The position numbers and the translations under genes were made by a program. From the NCBI GenBank assembly GCA_016213675.1, contig JACQZW010000068.1, positions 1 through 64,000 of the forward strand: a stretch of DNA of 64,000 nt, written 5' to 3'. The notes beneath the pieces are model-generated. The model searched no databases. It saw only the letters and a list, made by a program, of their open reading frames with translations, and was not told where the DNA came from. Shown piece after piece: positions 23,189 to 31,833 of this stretch (position 1 is its first letter; every line of letters begins with the position of its first letter). The stretch is from Acidobacteriota bacterium. Its GTDB lineage: Bacteria; Acidobacteriota; Thermoanaerobaculia; Thermoanaerobaculales; Thermoanaerobaculaceae.

Positions 23189-25171
23189 ATGACGATGGTG
23201 CGGGTGCGCCGGACCGGCAACGGAGTCGTGCGGAACGCGGCGCTGCTCTGCGCCCTCCTCGAGTCGGCCGCGGCCGTCGCTCAGGAGCCCCCGCCCTCCG
23301 CACCGGCATCCCCCTCCTCCGAGGTCGCCACGGTCGGCATCGTTGTGCTGCACCGCGTGGACGTCGCAACGTCCGGGGCGGAGTCGGTTGCCGTCCCGGT
23401 CGTGACGGTCGGCGCCGGGGCGGTGGTCTCGCCCGAGGGCGTCGTGGCCACGGCCCGCGAGCTGGTGGAGGGTGCGGCCTTTATCGGGCTGCACGTGTCC
23501 GGCCGGGGCGATCTCGTGCCGGCGACCCGCGTCTTCCGCGCCCAGGATGACCTCGCGCTGCTCGTCCCGGCTTCGTCCGGCGGGACGTCCTTCGATCGCG
23601 CGGGAGCGGCCGAAGAGGCCCGTCCCGTCGCCGGCCAGCTCGTGTCCGTCGGCAGCTTCCCCGCGTCCTCCCCCTCCCCGACGACGACGGACGCGACGGT
23701 GCTGCGCGGCATGGTCTACGGCCTCGTCGAGCTGTCCGTCGCGCTCGATGCCGCCTCGTTCGGCGGCCCGGTGGTCGACGCCGGCGGCCGCCTGCTCGGC
23801 ATCGTCGTCCTGCGTCACCAGGATGACCCCGCCATCGTCTACGCGCTCCCGGCGTCGACCATCGCCGACGCGGTGGATCGCGCCGCGGCCGACGGGAGTC
23901 TCGCAGTCGCGACGGCCGGGGCGACCGGCGCCAGGGCGGCGCCGTACCTGCCGGCGGCAGCGATCGACCCGCGGTGGGTTCAGGTCGGCGACGCGGCGCC
24001 CGCCGCGGGGTCGAGCTGCGCGGCGGGCGTTTCCGCCGAGCTGTCCGCCGCGCTCTCGGGCGCTCCGCCCGGCGAGGACGCGCCGGTCAACGGCCACGCC
24101 GCGCTGCTCTACGGCGCGTTGGCATGGAACCTCGCGCTGTGCGACCTGCAACGCATCGGCCTGGGCGTCGAGTTCCTCCTGCGCCGCGAGACCGTCGGCG
24201 CGTGGCTGGCGCAGGGCAACCCGACGCTCGACCGGCTCTCCGGCGCCGCGGCGATCGTCCGCCGCGCGGCGGAAGCCGACCCCGCGGCGTTCGCTTCGTC
24301 GCCGTTCGCGGCCGTGCTGCTGCGATTCGGGACGGACCTGGAGGCGCGTCTGGCCGAGGTCCGGGCGGGGCTGCCGGGCGTGCCGCCGCCGGTGCCGATC
24401 GAGCCGCCGCCGCCCGGTCCGGGGCCGATCGCGCCGCTGCCGATCGAGCCCGTCCCCGGCGGGCCGCTCCCGCCGGGCGAGTACGAGTTCACCGAGCCGG
24501 ACCCGACGCGGGCGATCTGGTCGCCGACCGCGTTCCTCACCGAGGACGGCATGGCGAACCTGCGCTCCACGGGGCTCGGGATGTGGGAGCTGGGCTACAC
24601 GGTCACGCCGAACGTGATGATCCACGGCGCGGCGAGCATCCCCGTGATGAACGTCGGACTCCTCCCAGGCGCGCGGTTCGCCGTCGAGCTCTCGGAGTAC
24701 GTGCGCCTCGGCCTCGACACGCATCTCGGCTTCTGGCTCTACTACCCCGACGTCGAGATCGTGGTCCTGCTCTACGGCGGCGGCCCCGCGCTGACGGTCG
24801 GCACGCGCGACGCCTTCTTCAACCTCTCGCTGCTGGTCTACGGTGTCACGGTCTTCGATCGGCACTTCGAAGGGGACTCGTGGGACGACGACTCGTTCGT
24901 CTTCCTCTCGCCCAACCTCGGCGGCAGCCTCCGCGTGTCGCGGCTGGTCAAGCTGAACCTCGAGCTGCACGCGCCGGCGCTGCTGAACGGCGGCGGGGAC
25001 GAGTACTGGGACTACGGCGAGGTCTGGGCTCTGGCCTACGGCGTGCGCATCTTCGGCCAGCACATCTACGGCGACGTCTCGTTCGTCGTGCCCATCTTCC
25101 CGGGCGCCACCGACCTCCTGCAGTTCATGCCCATCGGCCTCCCGATGCTCAACTTCGGGGTGCAGTGGTGA
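23189..25171 (+). CDS. Trypsin-like pseudoprotease domain fused to a beta-strand-rich domain
   Basis: Encodes 660 residues from the ATG at 23189 (a second ATG at 23195 is as likely). A signal peptide ends near AAAVAQEPP. Residues 45-230 follow the trypsin-like serine protease layout. VVSPEGVVATARELV stands where TAAHC is expected, DDLALLVP matches the DIALL Asp strand, and AASFGGPVVDAGGRLLGIVV matches GNSGGPLV. The His and Ser are missing, leaving only the Asp, so the domain should not cut proteins. The middle is alpha-helical and the Pro-rich stretch near 400-440 is a linker. The last 200 residues are strands with barrel character (GARFAVELSEYVRLGLDTHL, GFWLYYPDVEIVVLLYGGGP), ending LPMLNFGVQW, typical of an outer-membrane barrel. 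It is adjacent to nuoI but belongs to the next block. Confidence 0.6.
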   Translation: MTMVRVRRTGNGVVRNAALLCALLESAAAVAQEPPPSAPASPSSEVATVGIVVLHRVDVATSGAESVAVPVVTVGAGAVVSPEGVVATARELVEGAAFIGLHVSGRGDLVPATRVFRAQDDLALLVPASSGGTSFDRAGAAEEARPVAGQLVSVGSFPASSPSPTTTDATVLRGMVYGLVELSVALDAASFGGPVVDAGGRLLGIVVLRHQDDPAIVYALPASTIADAVDRAAADGSLAVATAGATGARAAPYLPAAAIDPRWVQVGDAAPAAGSSCAAGVSAELSAALSGAPPGEDAPVNGHAALLYGALAWNLALCDLQRIGLGVEFLLRRETVGAWLAQGNPTLDRLSGAAAIVRRAAEADPAAFASSPFAAVLLRFGTDLEARLAEVRAGLPGVPPPVPIEPPPPGPGPIAPLPIEPVPGGPLPPGEYEFTEPDPTRAIWSPTAFLTEDGMANLRSTGLGMWELGYTVTPNVMIHGAASIPVMNVGLLPGARFAVELSEYVRLGLDTHLGFWLYYPDVEIVVLLYGGGPALTVGTRDAFFNLSLLVYGVTVFDRHFEGDSWDDDSFVFLSPNLGGSLRVSRLVKLNLELHAPALLNGGGDEYWDYGEVWALAYGVRIFGQHIYGDVSFVVPIFPGATDLLQFMPIGLPMLNFGVQW

Positions 25172-25182
25172 GGGGGCGGACG

Positions 25183-25893
25183 ATGCCGGCAGGAACGTAC
25201 GCACGCGGCCGCGCGGCTCCACCGGCGCTGCTGTGCCTTGCCGCCCTGGCGGCAGCCGCGCCCGTAGCCCTGGGCGAGACGCTCGCCTCGCGCACGCTGA
25301 TCGAGCCGTCGATGGGCATCCTCGTCCCGGTCGCCGACTGGCAGGAGGGTAGCCCCGCGGACGTTCCGTACGCCGATCCGGTCATCTCGCTCGCGACGAT
25401 CCAGAGCGAGGCGTTCGTCGGCGGGGTCCGGTTCGGCTACCTCTTCGGCGTGGGCGACGGGTCGCCCTGCTGCCTTCTCGGCCCCGAGGTCGGCTTCTCG
25501 TGGGTCGTCTGGGACCCGGACGACCCGGCGGTCGCCGACCCGTACCCGTACTCGTACGACGACCTGATGGGCCTGCGAGTCCACCTCGTCGCGGCCGTGC
25601 GCGTCATGGGCCTGTGGGACTGGGGCTGGGTGCTCGGACGCCTCGGTCTCGGGCCCGACGCCGTCACCGCCGAGTGGCATTCGTTCGACGATTTCGATGG
25701 CGACGTCGGCGTCCTGTTCCTTGCCGGGACGGGCGTGGGCTTCGCCGTTTCCGAATCGGTCGGCTTCACCCTGCTGATCGACGCGACGGTGCCGTACCAC
25801 GAGCAGGCGGACGACGAGCGCGACTCGGAGTTCTACTGGGGCTTCGGCGCGTTCGAGCTGGACTTCCAGCTCGGACTCACGATCCTGCTGTAG
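25183..25893 (+). CDS. Predicted outer-membrane beta-barrel protein
   Basis: Encodes 236 residues from the ATG at 25183, 6 bases after GGGGG. A GTG at 25168 in the same frame overlaps the previous stop (GTGA) and would add five residues. The signal peptide is APPALLCLAALAAAAPVALGE. The rest is alternating strands with aromatic girdle residues (SEAFVGGVRFGYLFGVGDG, GPEVGFSWVVWDPDDPAV, SEFYWGFGAFELDFQLGLTI), closing in LL. It is probably an 8-to-10-strand barrel. It seems to form one unit with the preceding pseudoprotease-barrel gene. Substrate or role unknown. Confidence 0.65.
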   Translation: MPAGTYARGRAAPPALLCLAALAAAAPVALGETLASRTLIEPSMGILVPVADWQEGSPADVPYADPVISLATIQSEAFVGGVRFGYLFGVGDGSPCCLLGPEVGFSWVVWDPDDPAVADPYPYSYDDLMGLRVHLVAAVRVMGLWDWGWVLGRLGLGPDAVTAEWHSFDDFDGDVGVLFLAGTGVGFAVSESVGFTLLIDATVPYHEQADDERDSEFYWGFGAFELDFQLGLTILL

Positions 25894-25914
25894 CCGGACG
25901 GGACGAAGGAAAGG

Positions 25915-25945
25915 AACCACCGATGGACACCGATGGACACCGATG
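25915..25945. repeat. Interspersed repeat with unit ACCGATGGAC, copy 1
   Basis: AACCACCGATGGACACCGAT then GGACACCGATG is three copies of a 9-base unit (CCGATGGACA). A second copy in the other orientation is at 43461-43490. In this copy the first ATG is the likely start codon of the M28 peptidase gene, so the repeat encodes MDTDGHR. Confidence 0.75.
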
Positions 25946-27731
25946 CGGGACCGCGTTTCCGAACCGCGAGCCCCGGCCCGCGGGGACGCTCATGGCGCTT
26001 TTGCTGTCCGCGCTCCTGGCCGCCGCGGCCTGCGGCGGCGGCTCCACGGCACGCGACACGGGCGACGACGTGCTCGACGCGGAAGCGGTCGAAGAGACCC
26101 TCGGGGACGAGGGCACCGACGCAGACGCCGATGCCGACGACGATGCGGACGGCGGCGCCGATGCCGACGCCGATGCGGGGGACGCGGAGGCGGAGGCCGA
26201 GGTGTACTGCGGGCCCGACCCCGACCGCATCTACGACGACGTGCGCGAGCTGGCGTCGGCCGCCTACGAGGGTCGGCTGCCGGACAGCCCGGGCGGCGAG
26301 CGGGCGCTCGACTGGGCCGAGGCGCGCCTCGAATCGTTGGGCCTCGATCCCTCCGGGGACGGCGGCGGCTTCCGGCAGGGGTTCGCCTACGACCAGTGGG
26401 GTCTCACCGCGCCCCCGGCGCTGGACCTCGGCGACGGGCCGCTGGCGCTGGCAACGGACTTCGCGGTCTTCCAGTACTCCGGCGCGGGTGACGTCACGGA
26501 GGAGATCGTCTTCGCCGGCTACGGCATGACCGTGCCGCCCTTCGATCCGGCGACGTACCCGCGCTGTCCCTTCCCGGCCGCGGGCTACGACGACTTCGCG
26601 GGGATCGACGTGACGGGGAAGATCGTGCTGCTCCTGCGCCACGGCCCGGGAGACGACTCGACCGTGCCCGACGAGTGCCCGGCGAGCGCCGCGTGCGGCG
26701 CCGCGCCGTGCCTCTGGAACTTCGGCTACAAGGCCGCGAACGCGCGGCTGCACGGAGCCGCGGCGATGCTGCTCGTGCAGCACTACGCCGAGGCCCCTGC
26801 CGTCCCCGAAGGCGTGACGCTCGACGAGTCGTACTACGACGCCGGCTTCCCGGCACTGGTGGTCGACCGGACGGTGATGGAGGCGGCGGTGCCGGACCTT
26901 CCGACCTGGGTGGGGAACATCGACGCCGCGATGCAGCCCGACACGCACGCCACCGGCGTCACGGCGACGGTCTCCGTGGGCGCCGAAATCCGTTCGGCGA
27001 GCACGGCGAACCTCGTCGCGGTGGTGCCCGGGACCGACCCGACCCTCTCGTCCGAGACCGTCGTCATCGGCTCGCACATCGACCACCTCGGCATCGACCC
27101 GCTCCTCGGCGAGATCATGCCCGGCGCCGACGACAACGCTTCGGGCACCGCGACGACGCTGGAGCTGGCCCGCAGCGTGGTCGAGTGCGGCGTCGCGCCG
27201 GCGCGCACGCTGGTGTTCATGCTGTTCAACGCGGAGGAGGCCGGTCTGATCGGGTCCTGCTACTACGTCGAGAACCCGGCGTATCCGATCGGCGACGTCG
27301 CGGCGATGTTCAGCCTCGACATGGTCGGCGCGGGGGACGGAACCGGTCTGATCCTCTACGGCGCGACCGAGTCGCGGCTGCGGTGGCTCGCGGATCTCAT
27401 GGAGGGCGCCTCGGCGGAAGCCGGGCTCACGTACGAGGTGCAGCGTGCGGACCCGTGGGACGTGTCCGACCACGCATGCTTCTACTACGCGGGAGCGCCC
27501 GCGGTCTTCGCGTTCACCGCCGGCGCGCACGACGGCTACCACACGCCGGAGGACGGGATCGGCCACATCCGTGTCGACGACCTGCAGGTCGCCGCGGAGC
27601 TGATGTGGGCGACCCTCCTGCCGCTCGCGATGGGCACCGAAGACGGCTACACGGCCAAGTCCGCCCCGCTCTTCGCCGACCCCGCCGCCCCACGCCCCGA
27701 CCTCGACCGCGAACGCCGCGTCATCCGGTAG
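25923..27731 (+). CDS. M28-family metallopeptidase lipoprotein
   Basis: Encodes 602 residues if the ATG at 25923 is used (AAGGAAAGGA stands 7 bases before it). A second ATG at 25992 gives MALLLSALLAAAAC directly. The lipobox is LLAAAAC. After an acidic linker comes a protease-associated-like insert, then the zinc site of M28 aminopeptidases: GSHIDHLG, GADDNASGTATTLELAR, FNAEEAGLIGS, FSLDMVG and HDGYHTPED. All five ligands and the catalytic Glu are present, so an active di-zinc exopeptidase on the cell surface or in the periplasm is likely. Six Cys outside the site may form disulfides. The N-terminal residues come from the repeat at 25915. Confidence 0.88.
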   Translation: MDTDGHRCGTAFPNREPRPAGTLMALLLSALLAAAACGGGSTARDTGDDVLDAEAVEETLGDEGTDADADADDDADGGADADADAGDAEAEAEVYCGPDPDRIYDDVRELASAAYEGRLPDSPGGERALDWAEARLESLGLDPSGDGGGFRQGFAYDQWGLTAPPALDLGDGPLALATDFAVFQYSGAGDVTEEIVFAGYGMTVPPFDPATYPRCPFPAAGYDDFAGIDVTGKIVLLLRHGPGDDSTVPDECPASAACGAAPCLWNFGYKAANARLHGAAAMLLVQHYAEAPAVPEGVTLDESYYDAGFPALVVDRTVMEAAVPDLPTWVGNIDAAMQPDTHATGVTATVSVGAEIRSASTANLVAVVPGTDPTLSSETVVIGSHIDHLGIDPLLGEIMPGADDNASGTATTLELARSVVECGVAPARTLVFMLFNAEEAGLIGSCYYVENPAYPIGDVAAMFSLDMVGAGDGTGLILYGATESRLRWLADLMEGASAEAGLTYEVQRADPWDVSDHACFYYAGAPAVFAFTAGAHDGYHTPEDGIGHIRVDDLQVAAELMWATLLPLAMGTEDGYTAKSAPLFADPAAPRPDLDRERRVIR

Positions 27732-27759
27732 AACCGCGGACTGCCTGGACGACGGTGCC

Positions 27760-28125
27760 TCACGGCGTTCCTCCTGACGGCGCGCCGCGGACGAAGTGCG
27801 GCAGCTCCGCCGGCAGCTCCAGCGACAGCTCGACCAGGCCGGCACAGACCCCGTCGCGGTACCAGGGAACCTGGTAGATCAGCTTGCGCACGCCGTTCTT
27901 CTCGATCGTGTAGACGTTGCGCTCGCCGCGCTCCAGGATCCCCTGGAGCTTCGCCCGTGCCGGGCCCGGATGGCAGTCCAGCACGTTGCGGCCGATCAGC
28001 GCGGCGCCGCCGTCGCTGGCGAACGTCCGGCACGCCAGGTCGTTCATCTCAAGGATCGTCCCCGCGGCGTCGCAGACGGTGATCGCCCCGGGAAACTCCT
28101 TCATCCATTCCGGTCGGTCGTCCAC
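27760..28125 (-). CDS. Small PAS-domain protein
   Basis: Encodes 121 residues from the GTG at 28125, behind GAGGAGGG. The whole protein is one PAS fold: GAITVCDAAGTILEMNDLAC, ALIGRNVLDCHPGPARAKLQ and KLIYQVPWYRDGVCAGLVEL. There is no kinase or output domain. It is the last gene of a minus-strand set (29533 to 27760). It may sense a small ligand or redox state, or bind heme or flavin; no ligand residue is certain. Confidence 0.85.
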   Translation of the reverse strand: MDDRPEWMKEFPGAITVCDAAGTILEMNDLACRTFASDGGAALIGRNVLDCHPGPARAKLQGILERGERNVYTIEKNGVRKLIYQVPWYRDGVCAGLVELSLELPAELPHFVRGAPSGGTP

Positions 28126-28150
28126 GAGCCCTCCTCGACGGTCGACGGCG

Positions 28151-28783
28151 TCAAAGGCCCGTCGCGCACTTGCACGCCGGGGAGGCGTCGGGATACGTGA
28201 CGCAGACCTCCCCGGGGACGCAAGCCGGCTGAAGTCCGCAGCGGCAGGTGGTCGGATCGCTCGTATCGGCGCACTCGGTCGCCCGCGCGCAGCCGCCCCC
28301 TTCCCCGCTGATGCACACCGCGACCGCGTCCTCGCCGCCGTTGTCGTGCGCCCAGTTCTGGCAGGCGATGATGCCGCGGCCGTCGCACATCCCGCCGGGC
28401 GACGGCGTCTCGTGCGCCGGATCGCAGCCGCCGTCGGGCGGCGCGTCGCCCCCGGCGTCTTCCGCGGCGCCTTCGACGGCATCCTCCGCGACGTCTTCCG
28501 CGCCTGTCCCGTCGGCCTCGTCGGACCCGTCGCTCGCGCCGGCGTCGTCGCGCGCGTCGCCTGCGTCTGCGTCGTGCACCGCATCCTCCGCGGGCGCGTC
28601 CCCATCCGGCACTTCGACAGGCGGCGCGTCCTCCGCAACGAAGTCCGCGACCGCTTCGTCGGTCGTCTCTCCCGACGCATCGCCGTTCGCATCCCGTTCC
28701 GCCGTGGCCGACCCGCACGCGCCCAGCGCCAGCGCGAGGGCTGCGAGCGACGCTCCGCGTCTCCCCGTCATCCCCATGCTCAC
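28151..28783 (-). CDS. Cys-rich lipoprotein with acidic linker
   Basis: Encodes 210 residues. Start: GTG at 28783, 6 bases after GGAGG and overlapping the previous stop (GTGA). The signal ends LAALALALGAC with GS after the Cys. About 100 residues of Asp, Glu and Ala follow. The C-terminal 85 residues hold 12 Cys (GGCDPAHETPSPGGMCDGRG, CQNWAHDNGG, CRCGLQPACVPGEVCVT), which suggests a small disulfide-bonded knot. Not assigned to a family. Confidence 0.75.
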   Translation of the reverse strand: MSMGMTGRRGASLAALALALGACGSATAERDANGDASGETTDEAVADFVAEDAPPVEVPDGDAPAEDAVHDADAGDARDDAGASDGSDEADGTGAEDVAEDAVEGAAEDAGGDAPPDGGCDPAHETPSPGGMCDGRGIIACQNWAHDNGGEDAVAVCISGEGGGCARATECADTSDPTTCRCGLQPACVPGEVCVTYPDASPACKCATGL

Positions 28784-29169
28784 AACGGACCTCCAATCCC
28801 GCCGGGCCTCGCCGCGGCGCGATCGCACAGCAGCTCCACCTGCTCGAACGACGCACGCGTGAATTGCAGAAGGCAGCGCAGCGCGGCGCGGTGTTCGGCC
28901 GCGGAAGGCTCGGGCGCGACGTACAGCGCCGCCACGAGGTCGCGCCAGCGCAACAACTCGCGGCGGAGCGTAGCGCGGCCATGAACGGCCACGGTGAGAT
29001 CGGTCAGCGCCAGCACCCGTTCCAGGGAGTCGCGCAGCAGCTCCCGATCGCCGGGCCCCAGCAGCTTGCCGGCGCGGTTCAGCTCGTTGCCGAGCATCAG
29101 GATCTGCCGCTCGAGCGGGAACGTTGCCCACCGTTCGGGCGTGAGTCCGGCATGTTGTTTCGGGGCCAC
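28780..29169 (-). CDS. Small helical protein of unknown function
   Basis: Encodes 129 residues from the GTG at 29169. Strong heptad-like helices (ERQILMLGNELNRAGKLL, RELLRDSLERVLALTDLTV, RRELLRWRDLVAALY) suggest a helical bundle; no signal or membrane segment. It begins 1 base after the DUF5674 gene and overlaps the next gene (GTGA), so it is co-translated with them. Family not recognised. Confidence 0.75.
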   Translation of the reverse strand: MAPKQHAGLTPERWATFPLERQILMLGNELNRAGKLLGPGDRELLRDSLERVLALTDLTVAVHGRATLRRELLRWRDLVAALYVAPEPSAAEHRAALRCLLQFTRASFEQVELLCDRAAARPGGIGGPL

Positions 29170-29170
29170 G

Positions 29171-29533
29171 CTATGGCGCCTCCCCTTCGCCGACCAGGGC
29201 GAAGACCAGACGACGGACGGCTTGGCGGGTGGCCTCGTCCTCGATCTCCATGCTCCGATTGCCCTGTGCCGGCCGGATGTTGATCAGCGCCGTGAACTCG
29301 AGACAACCCTCGCGACCCCGTCCAGGGTAGTAGTTGGCGCCCCAGAGATCGGACTGCCGGCTGCCGGACGCCAGCAGCACCTGCTCCGCGTCCGCGTGCA
29401 GCTCGCCGCCGACCGCGACGACGCCCCGCCGCACGTCGACGACCAGCTTCACCATCCGGCTGAAGAACCGCTCCACCAGCCGGGCCAACTCGGCCGGCTC
29501 GATCCGGCGCTCGACGATGACGATGTCCTCCAC
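29171..29533 (-). CDS. DUF5674 family protein
   Basis: Encodes 120 residues from the GTG at 29533 with GGGAGG about 8 bases before it. The segments VKLVVDVRRGVVAVGGELHA, QSDLWGANYYPGRGREGCLE and FTALINIRPAQGNRSMEIED match what I recall of the DUF5674 family, a small conserved protein without known function. A TTATCT box lies about 35 bases further upstream. It is the first gene of the set that ends with the PAS protein. Confidence 0.75.
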   Translation of the reverse strand: MEDIVIVERRIEPAELARLVERFFSRMVKLVVDVRRGVVAVGGELHADAEQVLLASGSRQSDLWGANYYPGRGREGCLEFTALINIRPAQGNRSMEIEDEATRQAVRRLVFALVGEGEAP

Positions 29534-29642
29534 GCGTGTTCCCTCCCGCGTACCCGGCGAAGATAACACGTTCCGGGTGCGGGCGACGGACCGCCGGGCG
29601 GGAACGATGTCCCGCCGCCCCGTGGGCGAGTGACTCCCCGGG

Positions 29643-30350
29643 TCACGGCGAGCCGCAGAAGCAACACTCGATCGCACCCGTCGGATCCGGGACGCGCTCC
29701 GCGGCCGAACAGCAGGCCGCGCTGCACCGCGACATGTCCCCGGCCGCGTCGGACGTCGCTCGACCGTGGCGATCGAATGTTTCGTAGATCCACCACGCCA
29801 GGCGCACCTCGGCCCGGCACGGGTCGCTGTCGTCGTTCGGCGGGCCGGCGTCGTCGCCCATGGGGAACCACTGGTGCGGGATGTGGGCCGAGCGATGGTC
29901 GTCGTCCAGCTCGAGGTCGAACGGGAAGTCGTTCGGACCGAAGGCGACCGGCTCGCAGCGCGGCATGGCGCGCACGAGCGCGATGCGGCGCGCGTATTCG
30001 CGCCGCTCGTCGTCGTCGAGCGCGAATCTGGGGTTCCAGCGGCAGACGCCGACCTCGGCCGACTCGCAGCCCGACATGAACCAGCCGTCGGGCCCGGCCG
30101 TGATCGTGGCGTTGAGCCACCGGGCGTCCGCGGGACTGGGAAGCTGGACCGTCGCGATCAGCACCGCGGGCACCTCGGCAGGCGCCTCGGTCGCATCGCC
30201 CTCCCCCGCGGCTTCCGTCGCCTCCGCCGGGGCCGGCGCCGCGTCGGCGGCCGCCGGCGACCCCGTGGTCGCCTCGGCCTGCCCGTCCTTGCGGCAGCCA
30301 CCCGCGCCGAGCGTGGCGAGCATCGCGAACATCCATGCGGTCGATCCCAT
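29643..30350 (-). CDS. Cys-rich lipoprotein of unknown function
   Basis: Encodes 235 residues. Start: ATG at 30350, 7 bases after AGGAGG; earlier GTG codons are less well placed. The signal is STAWMFAMLATLGAGGC with RK after the Cys, and an Ala/Glu/Pro linker follows. The globular part includes WLNATITAGPDGWFMSGCES, HIPHQWFPMGDDAGPPNDDS and a C-terminal cluster of six Cys (SRCSAACCSAAERVPDP, IECCFCG). It lies divergent from the next gene across 189 bases. No family assigned. Confidence 0.7.
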   Translation of the reverse strand: MGSTAWMFAMLATLGAGGCRKDGQAEATTGSPAAADAAPAPAEATEAAGEGDATEAPAEVPAVLIATVQLPSPADARWLNATITAGPDGWFMSGCESAEVGVCRWNPRFALDDDERREYARRIALVRAMPRCEPVAFGPNDFPFDLELDDDHRSAHIPHQWFPMGDDAGPPNDDSDPCRAEVRLAWWIYETFDRHGRATSDAAGDMSRCSAACCSAAERVPDPTGAIECCFCGSP

Positions 30351-30539
30351 GCGCACACCTCCTGTCGGCGGCGGCATCTTACGCGCGATTCGTCGCCGAG
30401 GATCCCTGGCCGTGACAGCGCCCCCCCGGCCGCGCTAACCTCGCCTCGCCCCGTTCGGGAATCCGGCGGGGGGAATCGGAGAGCTCGCCGCGCCGGCGCC
30501 GGAGGGGCGCCGTCTCCCGCGGCGCGAGGAGGAGGGAAC

Positions 30540-31718
30540 ATGCATCGTCGTCTGTTCGTGCTCGCCGTCGCCTTGGGCTTCGTGCTGGCTTGCGTCGCCT
30601 GCTCCAAGAAGAAGGACGAGGCTGGCGCGGGCGGAGGAGGCGGAGGCGCTCCCGGCGCGGGGGCCGGCGGGGGCGGAGGAGGAGGCGCCGCCGCGGGCGC
30701 CGATTTCGAGGACCAGGCGATGGAGTTCAAGTACTCGCAGTTCGCCGACAACCGCAACATGGTCTTCAAGGTCAAGGCCCGGATCCCCAAGGGCTGGAAA
30801 CTGATGACCGAAGGCACCTCGCTCGAGATGATGCACACCTTCATGCCGCCCGACGCCGGCGCGGGCGCGAGCCTCTTCAACAGCTCGTCGGTGACCGTCT
30901 CGCCGTCCTGCAACGGGCAGTGCCTGGCCGCGAAGCTTCCCGAGCAGATCGCGGCGCTGGCCAAGCAGCGCCTCGAGATGCAGGGCGAGAAGGCGAAGCT
31001 GCTCAAGGACGAGGAGGCCCGGCCCGGCGTGCGCGTCTTCGTCGTCGAGTACCCCGGCATGAAGGAGGGCGAGAAGAGCTACAACGTCGGCGTGACCCAC
31101 ATGCTCCCCGGCCAGGACTCGGCCATGGCCTGCGAGGCGATGCTCCAGGGCGCCCAGGCCTCGATGTGGCAGGCCGTCCTGGACGCGTGCCTCGCGATGG
31201 AAATCGCCACGGTCGACCCCCTCGTCGGCGAGGAGCGGGCGAAACAGGAGGAGGCCAACCTGGCGAAGTGCCCGCAGGCGACCACGGTCAAGTTCACGCC
31301 GAAGGAGGCCAAGCCGGAGGAGCCGACGTTCGCCTCGGTGCAAGCCACGCTGGCCGAGACCAGCTCCCCCGCCAGCCTGTCGATCTACCTCTCCAGCGCG
31401 CCGATGGCGAACCGCGAGGAGTTCCGCGACAAGGAGCTGCAGCCGGGCGAGGGCGTCGTGACCTTCTCCCTCTACTACACCGGCGGCGACAGCGACGTCC
31501 TCTCCGGCAAGTACCTCGTGCAGGGCGACGTCCCGACGATCGTCTCCCCTGGGGTCCGAATCACCGGCGGCACGACGCTGCAGTTCGTGGGCAACCCCGA
31601 GAGCTTCGTGGAGATCGTGGCGCGGACGCCGAACAAGGTCTGCGGGCGCTTCGACATCCACGACGAGTGGCACCAGATGACGGGCGAGTTCGTGGTCGAT
31701 ATCACCCCGTCGCGCTGA
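30540..31718 (+). CDS. Lipoprotein with poly-Gly linker
   Basis: Encodes 392 residues. Start: ATG at 30540, right after AGGAGGAGGGAACA, a near-perfect ribosome site. The signal ends GFVLACVAC with SKKK after it. A 35-residue Gly/Ala-rich spacer follows, rather than the acidic spacer of neighbouring lipoproteins. The body has two domains: residues 55-210 (VKARIPKGWKLMTEGTSLEM, GVRVFVVEYPGMKEGEKSYN) and 230-390 (SVQATLAETSSPASLSIYLS, GRFDIHDEWHQMTGEFVVDI). No motif I can name. A GCGCTAACCT box lies about 100 bases upstream. Confidence 0.75.
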   Translation: MHRRLFVLAVALGFVLACVACSKKKDEAGAGGGGGGAPGAGAGGGGGGGAAAGADFEDQAMEFKYSQFADNRNMVFKVKARIPKGWKLMTEGTSLEMMHTFMPPDAGAGASLFNSSSVTVSPSCNGQCLAAKLPEQIAALAKQRLEMQGEKAKLLKDEEARPGVRVFVVEYPGMKEGEKSYNVGVTHMLPGQDSAMACEAMLQGAQASMWQAVLDACLAMEIATVDPLVGEERAKQEEANLAKCPQATTVKFTPKEAKPEEPTFASVQATLAETSSPASLSIYLSSAPMANREEFRDKELQPGEGVVTFSLYYTGGDSDVLSGKYLVQGDVPTIVSPGVRITGGTTLQFVGNPESFVEIVARTPNKVCGRFDIHDEWHQMTGEFVVDITPSR

Positions 31719-31833
31719 ACGCTTCGCAAGCCCCCTCCCTGGTCTTCGCGGCCTGCCGGGACCCTCCCCCGCCGTGCTAATCTCCTCCGAGCGGCCGGCG
31801 GGGCTGAGGTCCGCCGGCCCGGAGGGGATCCCG

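Noticed and set aside
21383-25222. A 1279-codon open frame on the minus strand
   Set aside because: It runs antisense to nuoH, nuoI and the pseudoprotease gene, which have clear homology. Long antisense frames are expected at this GC content because stop codons are rare. Its protein is His/Arg/Asp-rich with no motif.
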